64,000 bases of DNA from assembly GCF_030463535.1 (NCBI RefSeq), contig NC_132894.1, positions 32,601,625 to 32,665,624 of the forward strand, in the 5' to 3' direction. Origin of the DNA: Salminus brasiliensis (lineage: Eukaryota; Chordata; Actinopteri; Characiformes; Bryconidae). Below are positions 54,201 to 63,080 of the stretch, piece by piece (the first letter of the stretch is position 1; every line of letters starts with the position of its first letter). The notes beneath the pieces were generated by a model that saw only the letters and a list, made by a program, of their open reading frames with translations, was not told the origin of the DNA and searched no databases. A program made the translations under genes and the position numbers.

Positions 54201-57200
54201 GCACAGGCGTCTACTAGCTGATATATCAGAGCTGGGTGCCCAGAGCTTTCCTCTGAGCACTTTATTTGCGAGAGGACATTGCGTTGTAGAAAGACCCACA
54301 CAGAAAAGGCCTGGTTACACATCTCAAGGGAGAGAACCCTGGTGATCTGGTGATGTTCATGGGTTCCAGACTTCAGGCAGTCATTGACTGCAAAGAATTT
54401 GCATTTATGTATGAAAAATAATCCTAATACATTTCAGCCTGTGAAAAATAAACAGCCTATGTACAAATGACTGTAATTCCTAAACAGTTAATGAAGAATT
54501 TTTTGGCAAACATCTCTTAATTTAAAGCTGAAAGTCACCACTTCAATTTAAAACCCATTTCTTCATGTGAATTTAGCCCCTCTTTATGTATAACCATTAC
54601 ATAAATATCCAAGTGAAAGACACGCCACATTACCATCAGCCCAGAACTTCCATATTGGTGCATCCTCAATCCAAACTGCATGCTAAACTCAACACACACA
54701 AGCCTATTATGGCTAATAAAGCAGGCTCTGGACACCAAGTACGTCTCCTGATAGCTGATAGACTCCATGTGGGTTAAGGGAGTAAGGGAGTTTTGGCCAA
54801 AGCTCAGCTTTAAGATTTAGATATGCCCTTGCTGACCCTCCCAGTGGAGCGCACAGGAATTCAACCCTGACCGCTTTTAATCATACCCAAACCCCTCCCT
54901 GCAGGCTCCCCGGGGGCGGAGGTGGGCTAGGGAACGCTTCAGGGGAGGGCAGGAGATAGCAAAATCCAGCTGGAGGGGCTGCCAAAAAGGCACTCACTAA
55001 GGCAATACCACCTCGACCAGAGCCGGATCAGAAAGGAGCTGGGAAAAGAGAGACTGTTTACTGTTTTGTTAGAGTGCAATTAAGATATAATATATGTAAA
55101 TGAGCTTTATTGTGATTGGCTGAGCTGAGCTGAAACACTCCTTATAACTTGAATGAGTTGCTGGAGGCTAAACAGACGCATATATGTAAATGACTGGGTT
55201 TAGGGACATCAGAAACAGGGTACAGTTTAGTTTTATTGCATTGACTGTATGTTTATAATAAGCATTTTCCATACTATGAGACTTTTTATGATAGACATAG
55301 CACAAATAATAGAGTGACAGAGGTCAAAGTCAGTCGAAATCTCTGGTACAAAAGCGGAAGAAGTCAGTTCTGGACACTAACTATGTCTTGACTGATTTGT
55401 TACAGTTGGGGTCGGGCAGAAAACTGTGAGAATGAGATTTTTTAGCCAAAATAATCCTTTAAAAGGACAGTCTTTCAACCTCTTAAGAGCCTATGGTCCC
55501 CATGTTATTACAAACCTCTATTATCAGAGAATAGCCACACCAAGTCACTGTAGCCTTGGATCGTTAAGGGGTTAAATAGACATCGATGTCACCCATTTCA
55601 GACACTAGTAATAGATGTCCATGTCAGTCAAATCTCGGTCTGTAAATTCGGGGTCAAGCAGAAAACTGTAAATTTGATTTATTTGGCCAAAACCATCCTT
55701 AGAAAATGTTTACGTCACCCAACCTTGACCAATAAACCTGCCTTTTGACCAAAGCAACCCTTTAAAATGACCAATTCAGAAGTTCAGGGTAGCATAACCT
55801 CATAAAGTAGCTAGAAGAAGTGGTGTCCACAAACTATTGGACATGTAATATATCTGAGTTGACTCCTGTAAGTTTCGAACCCAGCCCAAACCTAACATAT
55901 CAATCATTCAGCCCATCAAGGACTTCCAAAGGCAGTAATTAGTTAAATCAGGTGAGGTGAATTAGGGTGGGGCCAAAGTCTACCAGAACATAGCTCTCCA
56001 GAGGCAATCCTGAAGACCACTGGTGGATACTGAACGGTGCTAAATGGTTAAAGAAGTAAAGTTTGGAACTCTAACCACATCTTGACCAATTTGTTACAAC
56101 TAAACTGTGTAAACCTGCCTTTTGACCAAAGCAACCCTTGACCAATGACTAATTCAGAGGTTCAGGGTAGCATAAACCCTAATCCTGAAAAAAATGTTCC
56201 ATCTATCCCTAATCCGGGCTGGATAGGCGACTCATTATCCCACAAAGGTATCATGCAGGTAAGCCTCTTATATGATGGATTTTAACATGCAATGGACGTT
56301 GAATGTCGAGTACCCCACCGAAGCGCCGGCTTAAGAGCGGAAATGCTCTTAACTCAGCTAAACAGACCTCAAAAAGGGCAGGAAGAAGCACTGCCTGCTT
56401 TGGAGAGAGAGAGGGGCGGAAACTGGAGCTAGTGTAGATCTGCAGGAAAGCCTTATCCTCAGGCAAGAGCTGAGGAACATAGCAGCGTAGCGTGGTGTCG
56501 CCTGTCTGCACACAACAAAGGCACTTGAGATCCAGCTAAGCTAAAAACACTCTTTGTTCCGTATCTATGTAGCGTCTCTGAGCTGGAGAACAGCATGGTG
56601 CCCCCCAACCCTCCACCCCAAGTCCACAATCTAAAGATCTGCACTCCCACTCTCAGACTCTCAGTGACTCCAGTATGAATGTCTGCGCTTGTGGTTTCTC
56701 AGCGGTTTACTTCGTTACTTGGTGTTGCTGAGCAAAGAACTGATCGCTGCGAGTTTCCGACACCAGCTAACGATCTATTAGGCCGAGTGTCACACGGATT
56801 GACCCTTTGTAAGCACTCGCCGGAATGCAGACTGCTATCAGTAAATGTGGGGGGATGAGCAAATAAGGAAGATGTTGTTTGAAGGGGGTTGTGTCAACAA
56901 AGTGGGGGGAGAGGAGACCAGACAGAGAGTACAAAGAACCAACAAAGTCAACGACCCACTGAAGAACAGCACTCGCTGAAACCATCCTTTTATCTACTCC
57001 TTTAACATCTGCCGCACGTCTGGGCCGCCTTTGATGATTACATCAGTGAGCCGATAATCGACTGATTATTTCTTGGAAAAGATCAAACAATAAAAATGGA
57101 CTGAATCAAGCAAAAACCAACTATACAGAGTCTTTCAAAGAATTCTAAATGAAACTATTTTACAGATCATAGCTGGCATGCAAAAACCTTGCATCTTGCA

Positions 57201-58988
57201 GTCTCCATTACAAATGAAACCCAAAATGACATATAATAATAATAATGATATTTTTATTGTAATATACTTATAATAATATACTATACACATATAATATTTT
57301 TCACGTTAACTTACATTGCCTTGTTTTTTCCATGACGGTACCAAAATTTTCCAATATATATATATATACAAAAATATAAAAGAAACTATGTGGCATAAAA
57401 TTAATAAAAAACAAGAATATTACAGCTTATTACACCAAGCAGTCATAAATAGACTGAAATATGACAAATTTAAACAACAAATGTAAAATATTCCAAATAC
57501 ACATTTCACTAGGTAACGCTGTCAAGAGAACTACTCTTGGTGTTGTACTGTGAAAAATAGGGTTCTGCAAAGGTTCTTTGGTAAATGAAACTAAAGATGG
57601 AACTAACAACTCTAATAACTGTTTAATTGCTTGAATGGTTCTTTATCTGGTCGTGATTCTTTATGATGGCATAGACTAGTTCTTTAAATCACCTCCTGAA
57701 AAAAGGTTCTGGCCTCCCGGGTGGTGCAACAGTCTAAGCGTTGACGCGTTTTATCAGGAGAAGTCGAATTTGATTGCGAACAACAGCTCTATATAGCTTT
57801 GAAACAGAACGCTAGAATGTATTACTAAGATCAGTTCATGTGTACTCATGTACAAAGCAGTCCAGGCTGAAACACTCCTTAAAACCTCAGCATAAGTGAA
57901 TAGGTGGATGTATGTTAACCCCTTAAAAGGCCGGGTGTTATTACAAACCTCTATTACCAGAGAACAGCCCCTCCAGGTTGTATAGAAGTCCCTGTAGCTA
58001 CGAAATACTACACTACTACTATTAAGGCTTAGAGAGGTTGAGGGGTGTACTGTACATGTACTGTATGAACTGGGAACTGACTGGAGCTCTTAAAATGGCA
58101 AGAGTATGACCGACTGCTTTAGTGAGAGTGTGTTAGAACCAAAAACAGTGAAAATCTATCTAAAAAAAACTCCAGTTTAGCCTGTTTAGCCTCATGAACT
58201 ATGCATCCCATACTGGTCTAAACTGGTGTATGAGGGTCTGGTGCTGTTTGACCAGCATATCAGTGTTTAATACAAAAAATCTAAACCCAAATAATGCGAA
58301 TTGTTAGCAACAACCCTGCAAAACTAGCATTCTCTCCATTTCAATACAATATAAAGGACCTCTAAACCCACTCAGATGAGATTACTGCCTGATTACGGAC
58401 TGTAAGTTTCCTAAAACAATGACCGAAGAGAAGACTGCAGAAGACTGCATCTCATTCACAAGAACGGGCCTTCCACAAAGGAGGCCTCCAACAATGGAGG
58501 CGGAGAAGAGCACGTCACACACTCCGTGTCTTCTCCGTATCTACAGTCCCAGGAACTCGCTGAGAGTAAGTTCATTAAGAGGAGGGGGTTACTTAGACCC
58601 TGGGGAAGTTTAACGCTCATGTGTTTGCACTAGACGAGTGAGTGAACACCTCAATAGTCCAAGCACTGTTTGTAAAAGATGACCCACCGATCACACGGCA
58701 ATCGATGGCGGCCTTAAAGACATCACAAGCAAAGCGAGGACAGACAAAGCTGTTTCGCAGCAGTTTAGTCTGGCAGAGTGTCTGAGTGTGCTGAGAACAC
58801 AGGAAAAGAAGGGGTGGGAAAAGGGGTCTTGTTCCATAAAGCTCTGAGAGTCAAGAATAAACGACCTCAGCTGTGCGGAAATCACTCCAGTGACTAACGA
58901 CTCCATCTATGGACACTGGCACTGAGAATAAATATTTAGGCCTTTCTTGCTGGACTTCTTTTCTTTCTCAGAATGACTTTTCAATGCA

Positions 58989-59040
<52 letters not shown>

Positions 59041-59304
59041 ACATGGCTGGATCATGGAATGAACCGACCAGAATTCTGGTCCCACAGTACATCTGCAAAC
59101 ACTTCCTAAGCTTCTTACAGGTGGTCGATATGGAAAATAAGCAAAACTGTAGAGTTATACTTATACTCAAAGGGAATTCCACTAATGTCCCAACATTTCT
59201 GAATAATTCATTTGTTAAGATGTAAACAAAGCCATTCAGAGTGGTCTGGTTTAGTGGTTTGAAGAGATCCACCATCCCATTTTGAGATGTATTGGCCTAA
59301 ATGT

Positions 59305-59340
<36 letters not shown>

Positions 59341-61856
59341 ATGTGAATGATGGAGCAGCACAGGCAGGGTGTAGTAAGGCAAAATAGTTTAAAAAGCTAA
59401 AGTTAAAATCTTTAAGCTCTACCACAATTTGTCCATCACCAACACTGCATATAAAACTCAGAACACATATGTAGGTTCACTGGTGGTATTGGAGACTAAA
59501 GAAATGGCTATATCCATTCACCACCACTGTAAAGGAATCTCAGCAAGTTTTTTCTAAAACTAACCATTTCACATCAAACCCACTCCGAATGACTTTGTTT
59601 ATAACACAACAATCGTACAATTACGTAGAAATGATGAGAAACATCTGGGGAAAATGCCCTTTAACGTTGTTTACAGGCTCTCTTAATTGGTCTAAATCTG
59701 CCAAAACATTTGATACATGTAGCTGTTCAGTGTTGTAGGACTTCTGATGATATACCCCCATGATATACCCAGCAAAGAGTACTGTGGTGTAGAGCTGGGC
59801 GATATGGAAAAAATATCACGAATCAAGATATTTAAAGAAATGTTTTTTACAATATATGATATTTACTGCAATATTTTGTCATGTAGACAAAATGCACCAA
59901 CATCGTAACATTTACAAATCTGCTATCCAAATACTCTTACATAATGAGTACCGTGATTTTCTTAAAATATGTTTTACTCTATTGAATTAAATAAGACTAA
60001 TGATTATACTTTTTATAATGAAACGTGCAGTTTTTTTAGTGCTCTTTAAGCACTGACGATACTCATAATACACTCATAAAGCATATTGTGTACCAGGATA
60101 ACAAAATGTATCACGATACAGTAAAATACTGTCATATCGCCCAGCTCTGCTGTGGTGTGATTTGATACAGGTAGCTGTTCAGTGTTGTAGGATGATACCC
60201 ATGATATACGCTGCAAAGAGTACTGTGGTGTAGAGCTGGACGATATGGAAAAAATGTATATCATGATATTTAATTTTTTTTTTTATGATATACAATATCT
60301 ATTGCAATATTTTGTCATGTATATGTCACTGCTATCCAAATACTCCAAATACTACCCATACTGAGTACCATGAGTTTTCCTAAAATACGCTTCACTCTAT
60401 TGAATTAAACAAGACTTTATTGATTATTTATCACAATGCAATTAAATACTGTCATATTGTCACATTGCCCAGCTCTACTGTGGTGTAATTTATCACTTTA
60501 ATGATAACAGATTATCATAATACCTCAAATTTGTCTTTTACAACTTCTAAAAACTTCTTCTGCAAACACAGCAGCTGAAATCAATGGCAAGCCCCCCCCC
60601 CCCCCCCCCCCAACCTCCAGAGATTACACCGAATGTTCTGGACGATATCTGATCCATCAACATCTGGAACTCAGAGAAAGCTGCAGAACGACCCTATCAG
60701 CCGGGGTATTACATGTGATTAGTGCACATGTGAAAAGGACTGAGAACTGCAGATTCCTGTGCCGGCTGATAGCAGGTATCAGGGTTTCACACGCAAACCC
60801 ATTTAGTAACACTTACAAAAACAAAAAAGAGAAAATACCAGTGATGAGGCCTGTTCATCGGGCCTGCTCCGTGAACCCCCTCCAGCAGAGCAAACTCTGA
60901 GCCATTAGGCTGCATGAATGGACATACAGCCCTGTGAAATCTCAAACACTCTGCAAACACATCTAATCCTCCCCATCACTGCTGAACGCTAAACACTGTC
61001 CAACAGAGCACTTATTATGGCATTGGCTTAAGCTATTCCTCAGGATATACTAATTATAGTAAGTGGAATGGGTGAGTGAAAATGAAGAGTTATCAGTATC
61101 ACTACAGATTTCGGTCACGGTATTCTTTACTGGATATATCGTGACTATATGTGACTCATTAAATGTTCATTTATAAAAGGGGGGGGGTAATTAGTCATGT
61201 TTAACAGGATGAGTGTATGTGAAAAATAGTCACTGGGTTTTTAATAGATTTTTAAAATACATTATATGTTATTATAATTTTATAGCATATAATAACGTCA
61301 ATTAAAATTGTATTATGTATCATGCAGAATAAAAAAAGTACTTTTTAACATTTTGGACAACCTATGCAAAAAAAAAACAAGTAAACACAAAGAAAAACAT
61401 TTTTACAAAAGTGAGAAAACGAAAAATTAACGAAATTAAGAAAACAAAACGCTTAAAAAAGTTCACGTTTAAAAAGTAAAATTAAAAAACGAGTATTTTA
61501 CTATTAAAACGAGTGTTTTTTAAAGAAAAGTACAAACTAACTTATTTTTAAAAGACAGAAACAATAAAAAAAACGCAAACGCTTAAAAAAGTAAAAACGA
61601 ATATACTTAAAAAAAACAATAATAGCTAATAAAATAACGAAATACTTACGTAAACTTTATCAAACTGATTATCGAAGAAAAACACAGCCTGGTCCAGAAT
61701 GACTTCTTGAGTTACGTCCGTCCCCGGGTCCAGAAACTGGTCACCGAACTGAACCCCATAGTCCAGCAGGTCGCTCCGGCTGACACAGTTCACCGTCACG
61801 GCTAAAAGGAGGAGAACCCCAAATACAGCCGGGCAGGGACGAGCAAGACCGGCCAT
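27832..61856 (-). CDS. nid1: Nidogen-1 (entactin)
   Basis: Twenty coding exons, 5' to 3' on the minus strand: 61856-61650, 49800-49498, 49066-48837, 48241-47820, 47083-46946, 46236-45985, 44388-44188, 43199-42969, 41626-41489, 40530-40402, 39472-39329, 37205-37080, 34462-34229, 33829-33657, 32777-32651, 31825-31654, 31508-31351, 30245-30122, 28926-28814 and 27953-27832. They total 3744 nt and 1247 aa, the same length as human NID1. Nidogen-1 is a secreted basement-membrane glycoprotein that links the laminin network to collagen IV and perlecan. Domains: signal peptide (about 1-25, [14 protein letters not shown]); NIDO domain (about 105-270); acidic Thr/Pro/Glu-rich linker (about 275-387); EGF1 (395-430); G2 beta-barrel (about 435-665; [26 protein letters not shown]); EGF2 (670-706); calcium-binding EGF3 (DIDEC at 708-712); EGF4; EGF5 (DIDEC at 799-803); thyroglobulin type-1 domain (841-918, CWCVD); linker; six-bladed YWTD propeller (about 977-1207; MVYWSD, NMYWTD, RLYWAD, QLCWAD, NLYYTD), the laminin-binding G3; and EGF6 ending FDRE. 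All introns are GT-AG except intron 2 (GC-AG, donor 49497-49496). EGF2 reads TGD where human has RGD. Teleosts may hold two nid1 paralogues; which one this is cannot be told. Confidence 0.95.
28055..28520. mobile_element. Tc1-type MITE fragments in the last nid1 intron
   Basis: The block 28060-28160 (CTGAAGGCCTCAGAGAGCTC) matches 29755-29860. From about 28140 to 28520 the sequence matches parts of the better-preserved MITE at 47171-47706: CATCATTCCAGAGAGCACAG, TCCACTGCTCCACAGCTC, CTAGACAAGCTGTGCACGTG and ACATCTGTGTCAGCAATA. A (GATA) stretch interrupts the middle. This is a rearranged composite of two non-autonomous Tc1-like families. Confidence 0.7.
29715..30075. mobile_element. Tc1-like relic ending in nid1 intron 18
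   Basis: The segment ends GGGGTGTCCTTATTTTTTCA followed by CATGACTGTA, the terminal sequence typical of a fish Tc1-like family. Its inner block (CTGAAGGCCTCAGAGAGCTC, CATCAAGAGCAGACC) is shared with 28060-28160. It stops about 47 bases from the nid1 exon at 30122. No transposase frame survives. Confidence 0.65.
30246..31350. other. AT-rich nid1 intron 17
   Basis: Apart from a C run (about 31301-31314), this is AT-rich DNA of degenerate ATATTT/TAATAT composition. No gene, exon or recognisable element is seen. Confidence 0.6.
31826..32650. other. nid1 intron 15 with GCTAACAT repeats
   Basis: It contains short clusters of GCTAACAT or its complement (about 31947-31972, 32079-32102 and 32259-32285) and otherwise unassigned sequence. 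No coding exon is missing here, because phase is preserved from 32651 to 31825. Confidence 0.6.
32922..32962. repeat. (CCA)n microsatellite
   Basis: About 12 CCA/ACC units with a single interruption, in nid1 intron 14. Confidence 0.9.
33975..34210. mobile_element. Tc1/mariner-type element relic beside a nid1 exon
   Basis: It shares TCTTGTGGAAT, CTGGTATGCAAGGGTCAGTA and TCCATGCCTCGACGG with the common fish element seen at 18750-19135. It ends CAGGTGGTTTTAATGTTACG then GCTGATAGGA, a terminal inverted repeat. The end lies about 20 bases from the nid1 exon at 34229. Confidence 0.7.
34463..37079. other. nid1 intron 12
   Basis: 34670-35300 is very AT-rich, made of degenerate TAAATAAA/TATATA units. 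35940-36530 is a Tc1 transposase pseudogene (separate entry). The rest (35300-35930 and 36560-37079) is unassigned; the pair GGTCAGACATTTACA at about 36630 and 36663 is a short local duplication. No exon is missing. Confidence 0.55.
35940..36530 (+). pseudogene. Decayed Tc1-like transposase fragment
   Basis: The segment resembles the second half of a fish Tc1-type transposase gene: GTGAAGCATCTATCATGCTT then CAGGGTTGTGTTTCTGCCAG, TAC/AGCAAATCCTGAATGCA, GGTTGGCTTCTACAACAGGG followed by CCGTGATCCAAAACATACTC, and CCTGACCTAAACATCACAGA. These correspond to the catalytic DDE domain region (the QQDND-type block here reads Q-Q-G, frameshifted). Stops and frameshifts in all frames make it non-functional. 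Confidence 0.75.
37370..37676. repeat. Interspersed repeat, inverted copy of 14161-14450
   Basis: Reverse complement of the rbm34-intron segment, with two insertions: a (CTG)n run at about 37463-37484 and a G run at about 37532-37543. The element class is unknown. Confidence 0.8.
38390..38712 (-). mobile_element. SINE-like repeat (family A copy)
   Basis: Read on the minus strand it carries GTCATGCTGCTAGCCATTGG, GGTGGGTAAATGGCGCTC and GGCGTGTTGGTTGCCCG-like blocks shared with 41090-41440, then ends in AATTGGGGAGAAAATGG. The tRNA-like head is lost at its right end, where it runs into the palindromic minisatellite. Confidence 0.7.
38712..39050. repeat. Palindromic GCTGGTC/GACCAGC minisatellite
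   Basis: Many copies of AAGCTGGTC, TTGGTCA and their complements (GACCAGC, TGACCAAGC) alternate, so the segment can fold back on itself. The left half is mainly GGTC-type and the right half mixes both orientations. A related trace is at about 58210-58260. It lies in nid1 intron 11. Confidence 0.8.
39603..40194. repeat. About 590-bp polypyrimidine (TCTC/TCTA) microsatellite
   Basis: This nearly pure pyrimidine tract on the plus strand consists of CT with TCTATC interspersions in nid1 intron 10. It therefore reads as polypurine in the nid1 transcript. The Ser/Leu-rich open frames across it are artefacts of the repeat. Confidence 0.95.
41090..41440 (-). mobile_element. SINE-like repeat with B box (best family A copy)
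   Basis: On the minus strand, ATCGCTGGTTCGAATCCCGG (about 41410-41391) contains a good RNA polymerase III B box (GGTTCGAATCC). GTCATGCTGCTAGCCATGGG and GGGTGGGTAGATGGCACGC follow, with an AATTGGGGTGAAAAAAATGG 3' end near 41100. The A box is not recognisable, so the copy is probably inactive. It lies in nid1 intron 9. Confidence 0.72.
42190..42257. repeat. (TC)n microsatellite
   Basis: A TC/TTTC run in nid1 intron 8. The remainder of this intron (42258-42968) shows nothing recognisable. Confidence 0.92.
43495..43720 (-). mobile_element. Diverged SINE-like repeat (family A)
   Basis: It shares the order of blocks (CCAATTACCCAACCCACTC, GGTACCCAGCCC..GCACTGGCTAGGAGACGCC, CCATCTACCCACCC, GGGCAGCATGACC) with the 38.4 and 41.1 kb copies, but with many changes. 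The call rests on this order rather than on high identity. Confidence 0.5.
45050..45385. repeat. 19-bp minisatellite with 38-bp higher-order unit
   Basis: About 17 tandem copies of a 19-mer such as GTCTGGTAAAAGTGTTTCG fill this stretch of nid1 intron 6. For most of the array two variants alternate (AAGTGTTT(C/T)GGTCTGG and AAGTATTTCAGTCTGG), making a 38-bp dimer. At the right end the pattern changes to runs of the GTATTT type. Confidence 0.93.
47171..47706 (+). mobile_element. Tc1-type MITE (about 535 bp) in nid1 intron 4
   Basis: It starts at ACACGGACAAAAGTATTGGG and continues with blocks typical of an abundant fish Tc1-like non-autonomous family: AAAGAGCTTATCCTGCTCTT, CTACTGTCCAGGGAAGAAGG, AGGATGTTGGATGATCACCA and CAGCTCCTCAATGCTGGGGG. 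The expected right terminus (a GGTGTCC... inverted repeat) is cut off near GCATTCGTTAGGAGC. It has no transposase. The same family appears in pieces at 28140-28520. Confidence 0.8.
48242..48836. other. nid1 intron 3, nothing recognised
   Basis: This is unassigned AT-rich sequence between two confirmed nid1 exons. No repeat family, RNA gene or coding exon could be supported. Confidence 0.5.
49165..49340. repeat. Dispersed fish repeat in nid1 intron 2
   Basis: Blocks AGGGGTGTCCAGCTTTGGTC, AAAACAGTTCTGATCCAAAC and ATCACCAAACTGTGCTGGAC recur in diverged form at about 50035-50165 (CCAGCACAGTTTGGGCCCAAA, GATCACCAAACTGTACTGGA). The class is unknown. Confidence 0.6.
50396..50700 (+). mobile_element. 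Common teleost dispersed repeat (CATTTACATTTA start)
   Basis: The start TACATTTACATTTACATTTA followed by GGCGTTTAGCAGACGCTCTT and CCAGAGTGATATACAAAAGT is a motif recognised from many fish genomes. Downstream, AGAGGAGGGTCTTCAGTCTG continues the element. It has no coding capacity. I could not assign it to a superfamily. Confidence 0.6.
51645..52070 (+). mobile_element. Tc1-like MITE in nid1 intron 1
   Basis: The left end ATGGTAAAAGGTTTATGGAC resembles the ATGGACAAAAGTATTGGGAC terminus of fish Tc1-type elements. The right end GTGGTGTCCACAAACCGTTG followed by GACATGTAATGTAT is the matching inverted terminus. There is no transposase. Confidence 0.65.
52035..52245. repeat. About 210-bp segment duplicated at 55819-56032
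   Basis: Direct repeat, first copy. Both copies start at the MITE right end (AAGTGGTGTCCACAAAC) and share AACCTAACATATCAATCATT, TCAAGGACTTCCAAAGG, AGGTGAGGTGAATTAGGGT and CATAGCTCTCCAGA-type blocks. Confidence 0.8.
53620..53870 (+). pseudogene. Tc1-like transposase relic
   Basis: A frame at about 53751-53860 reads [10 protein letters not shown] and then a [14 protein letters not shown] run, which resembles the core of Tc1/mariner transposases just after the second catalytic Asp. Flanking parts are frameshifted and most of the gene is missing. Confidence 0.7.
54040..54260 (+). mobile_element. SINE-like repeat (family A copy)
   Basis: Plus-strand copy with a degraded B box (GGCTCGAATTCC), then CATGCTGCCTACCATCAGCA, GAAGCACAATTGACC and GGTGGGTACATGG, followed by CACTACCCACATCACTTCAG. 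It is collinear with the minus-strand copies at 38.4 and 41.1 kb. Confidence 0.65.
55819..56032. repeat. Second copy of the 52035-52245 segment
   Basis: Same orientation and order of blocks as the first copy, 3.8 kb away, with substitutions and short indels. Confidence 0.8.
57712..57790 (+). mobile_element. tRNA-like SINE head fragment
   Basis: GGCCTCCCGGGTGGTGCAAC then AGTCTAAGCGTTGACGCG resembles the 5' head and A-box region of a tRNA-derived SINE. The B-box region (GAAGTCGAATTTGATTGCG) is degraded. It is too diverged for a tRNA gene. Confidence 0.45.
58991..59039. repeat. (GA)n microsatellite
   Basis: A nearly perfect run of about 24 GA units in nid1 intron 1. Confidence 0.95.
59708..60480. 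repeat. Tandem duplication of a GCTGGGCGATATGG repeat
   Basis: Blocks GTAGCTGTTCAGTGTTGTAG, AAAGAGTACTGTGGTGTAGA and GAGCTGG(G/A)CGATATGGAAAA occur near 59717-59816 and again near 60170-60248. Both copies are followed by AT-rich sequence, ACTCTATTGAATTAAA, and a closing complement (CATATCGCCCAGCTCTGC and CACATTGCCCAGCTCTAC). Each unit is thus bounded by inverted copies of AGCTGGGCGATAT, as in a MITE. Confidence 0.75.
60592..60610. repeat. Poly-C tract
   Basis: About 19 consecutive C in nid1 intron 1. Confidence 0.9.
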
Positions 61857-62000
61857 GGCTGCAGCTCTGCGGGCATGTGGGGTCTGCTACACCCCTGCAA
61901 AGGGGAAACTTCGGAAGGCGGTCAGTTTCCACACGAACACTCTGGGATTGGCTAGAACCTTACACGAGTCCCGCCCCCTGCGCGCTGATTGGCTAGTAGT
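61857..62000 (-). promoter_or_regulatory. nid1: nid1 promoter region with two CCAAT boxes
   Basis: Two minus-strand CCAAT motifs, both reading AGCCAATC, lie at 61951-61947 and 61992-61988, about 90 and 130 bases upstream of the nid1 ATG. The segment is GC-richer than its surroundings, with several CpGs. No TATA box is evident. The transcription start is not visible. Confidence 0.55.
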
Positions 62001-62091
62001 GGTCGGATAGTAGCAGCGCTATGGAGGGATGTCTCTCTCTCTCTGCATGGCTCTGGATAGTAATTGACCACAGGGCAATTTTTCCTTCGAT

Positions 62092-62215
62092 CGGTGCACA
62101 TGTGAAAGTAATTGAGAGCAGCAGCTTCCTGCTCGGTTCTGCGCACACTGATGGCAGGTAGCAGGACTTCACACGCATACTTCTTTAGTAAGACTCGAAA
62201 AAAGAGGAGAAAATC
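62092..62215. repeat. Direct-repeat partner of 60721-60840
   Basis: Both segments share GTGCACATGTGAAA, GAGA(A/G)C(T/A)GCAG, GATGGCAGGTA/GATAGCAGGTATC, TTCACACGCA and TTTAGTAA in the same order and orientation. One copy is in nid1 intron 1 and the other upstream of the gene, about 1.37 kb apart. Confidence 0.65.
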
Positions 62216-62879
62216 CAGACCTGAGTCCTGAAACCAAACAGATCTGCTCAGTGACTCAACTACAGCAGCACACACACTCCCTATTAGCTAACAGGAATGA
62301 ACATGAGGCATCAAACCCTCTCCATCACTACAGGAGATGAGGCTTGTCTGATAGAATTGATTTGTTTTATATCTAATATTATAATATTATATCTAATAAA
62401 GTTTATATACTTATATTGCAGAAAAAAAAACTTCTTAACTAGCGTGCTAATCTGCTATTTTTGTTCCCATGAGAACGTAAATGATTCGTTTGGATCAATA
62501 ACGGTAGAAAACATGAACATGCTGTGGTTTCATTCCATGTTGTCAAATTTGCAACCAGACTAGAACCCAGAGGCAGGGCCAGACTCGCCGACTCATTTGG
62601 TAGACCCCTCCCCCTTCTCCCAGACCAAGCCTTAGTGTCTCAGACCGTCTTCACTGAGCTTCCAGTGCAGAAGCAGAGCGGATTTCCCCCTGGATTCCCA
62701 GTTCCCAGTTGGACAGAGTGGACTGGGCAGAGCTACTTTGGACCGTGTGCTGAGATGCTTTCAGGAAACCCAGCCCTGGCCAGTTGTTTGGGGCGGACAA
62801 TAGCGACCACCCTGTCCTGTTGTTGGCTTCCACAAATAGACCCAAGAGTCAAATCAGTTCCTTTTACTTCTACAATATG

Positions 62880-63080
62880 GAGTTTACCTCATTAATGGTG
62901 TTGCTATGATATCCCAGGTGGTTGCTATGTTGTTGTTAAGTGGATTCTAGATGGGCGCTGCAATGTGACAAAGTGCCAGGATGTTGCTTAGTGGTATGGT
63001 GATATGGTGAGTTTGGTGATCTCAGGTGGTTACTGAGGTGTTGTCAAGTGGTTTCTGTTATGCAACATGTGGTTGGTTGG
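62880..63080. repeat. GGTGGTTGCTATG-type degenerate minisatellite
   Basis: Imperfect tandem units such as GGTGGTTGCTATGTTGTTG and GGTGTTGCTATGATATCCC, a pattern frequent in fish intergenic DNA. Confidence 0.6.

Larger units (their letters stand above)
49801..61649 (-). other. nid1: nid1 first intron, 11.8 kb
   Basis: This single intron separates the signal-peptide exon from the rest. It holds only repeats that could be recognised: a dispersed repeat at 50396-50700, a Tc1-like MITE at 51645-52070, duplicated segments at 52035-52245 and 55819-56032, a Tc1 transposase relic at 53620-53870, a SINE-like copy at 54040-54260, a GA microsatellite at 58991-59039, a tandem duplication at 59708-60480 and a C run at about 60592-60610. 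Unassigned stretches include 54350-55800, 56240-57700 and 57800-58980. Large first introns often hold enhancers, but no specific site can be supported. Confidence 0.6.

Noticed and set aside
58909-59109. A frame with a long Arg-Glu repeat
   Set aside because: It is the GA microsatellite in nid1 intron 1.
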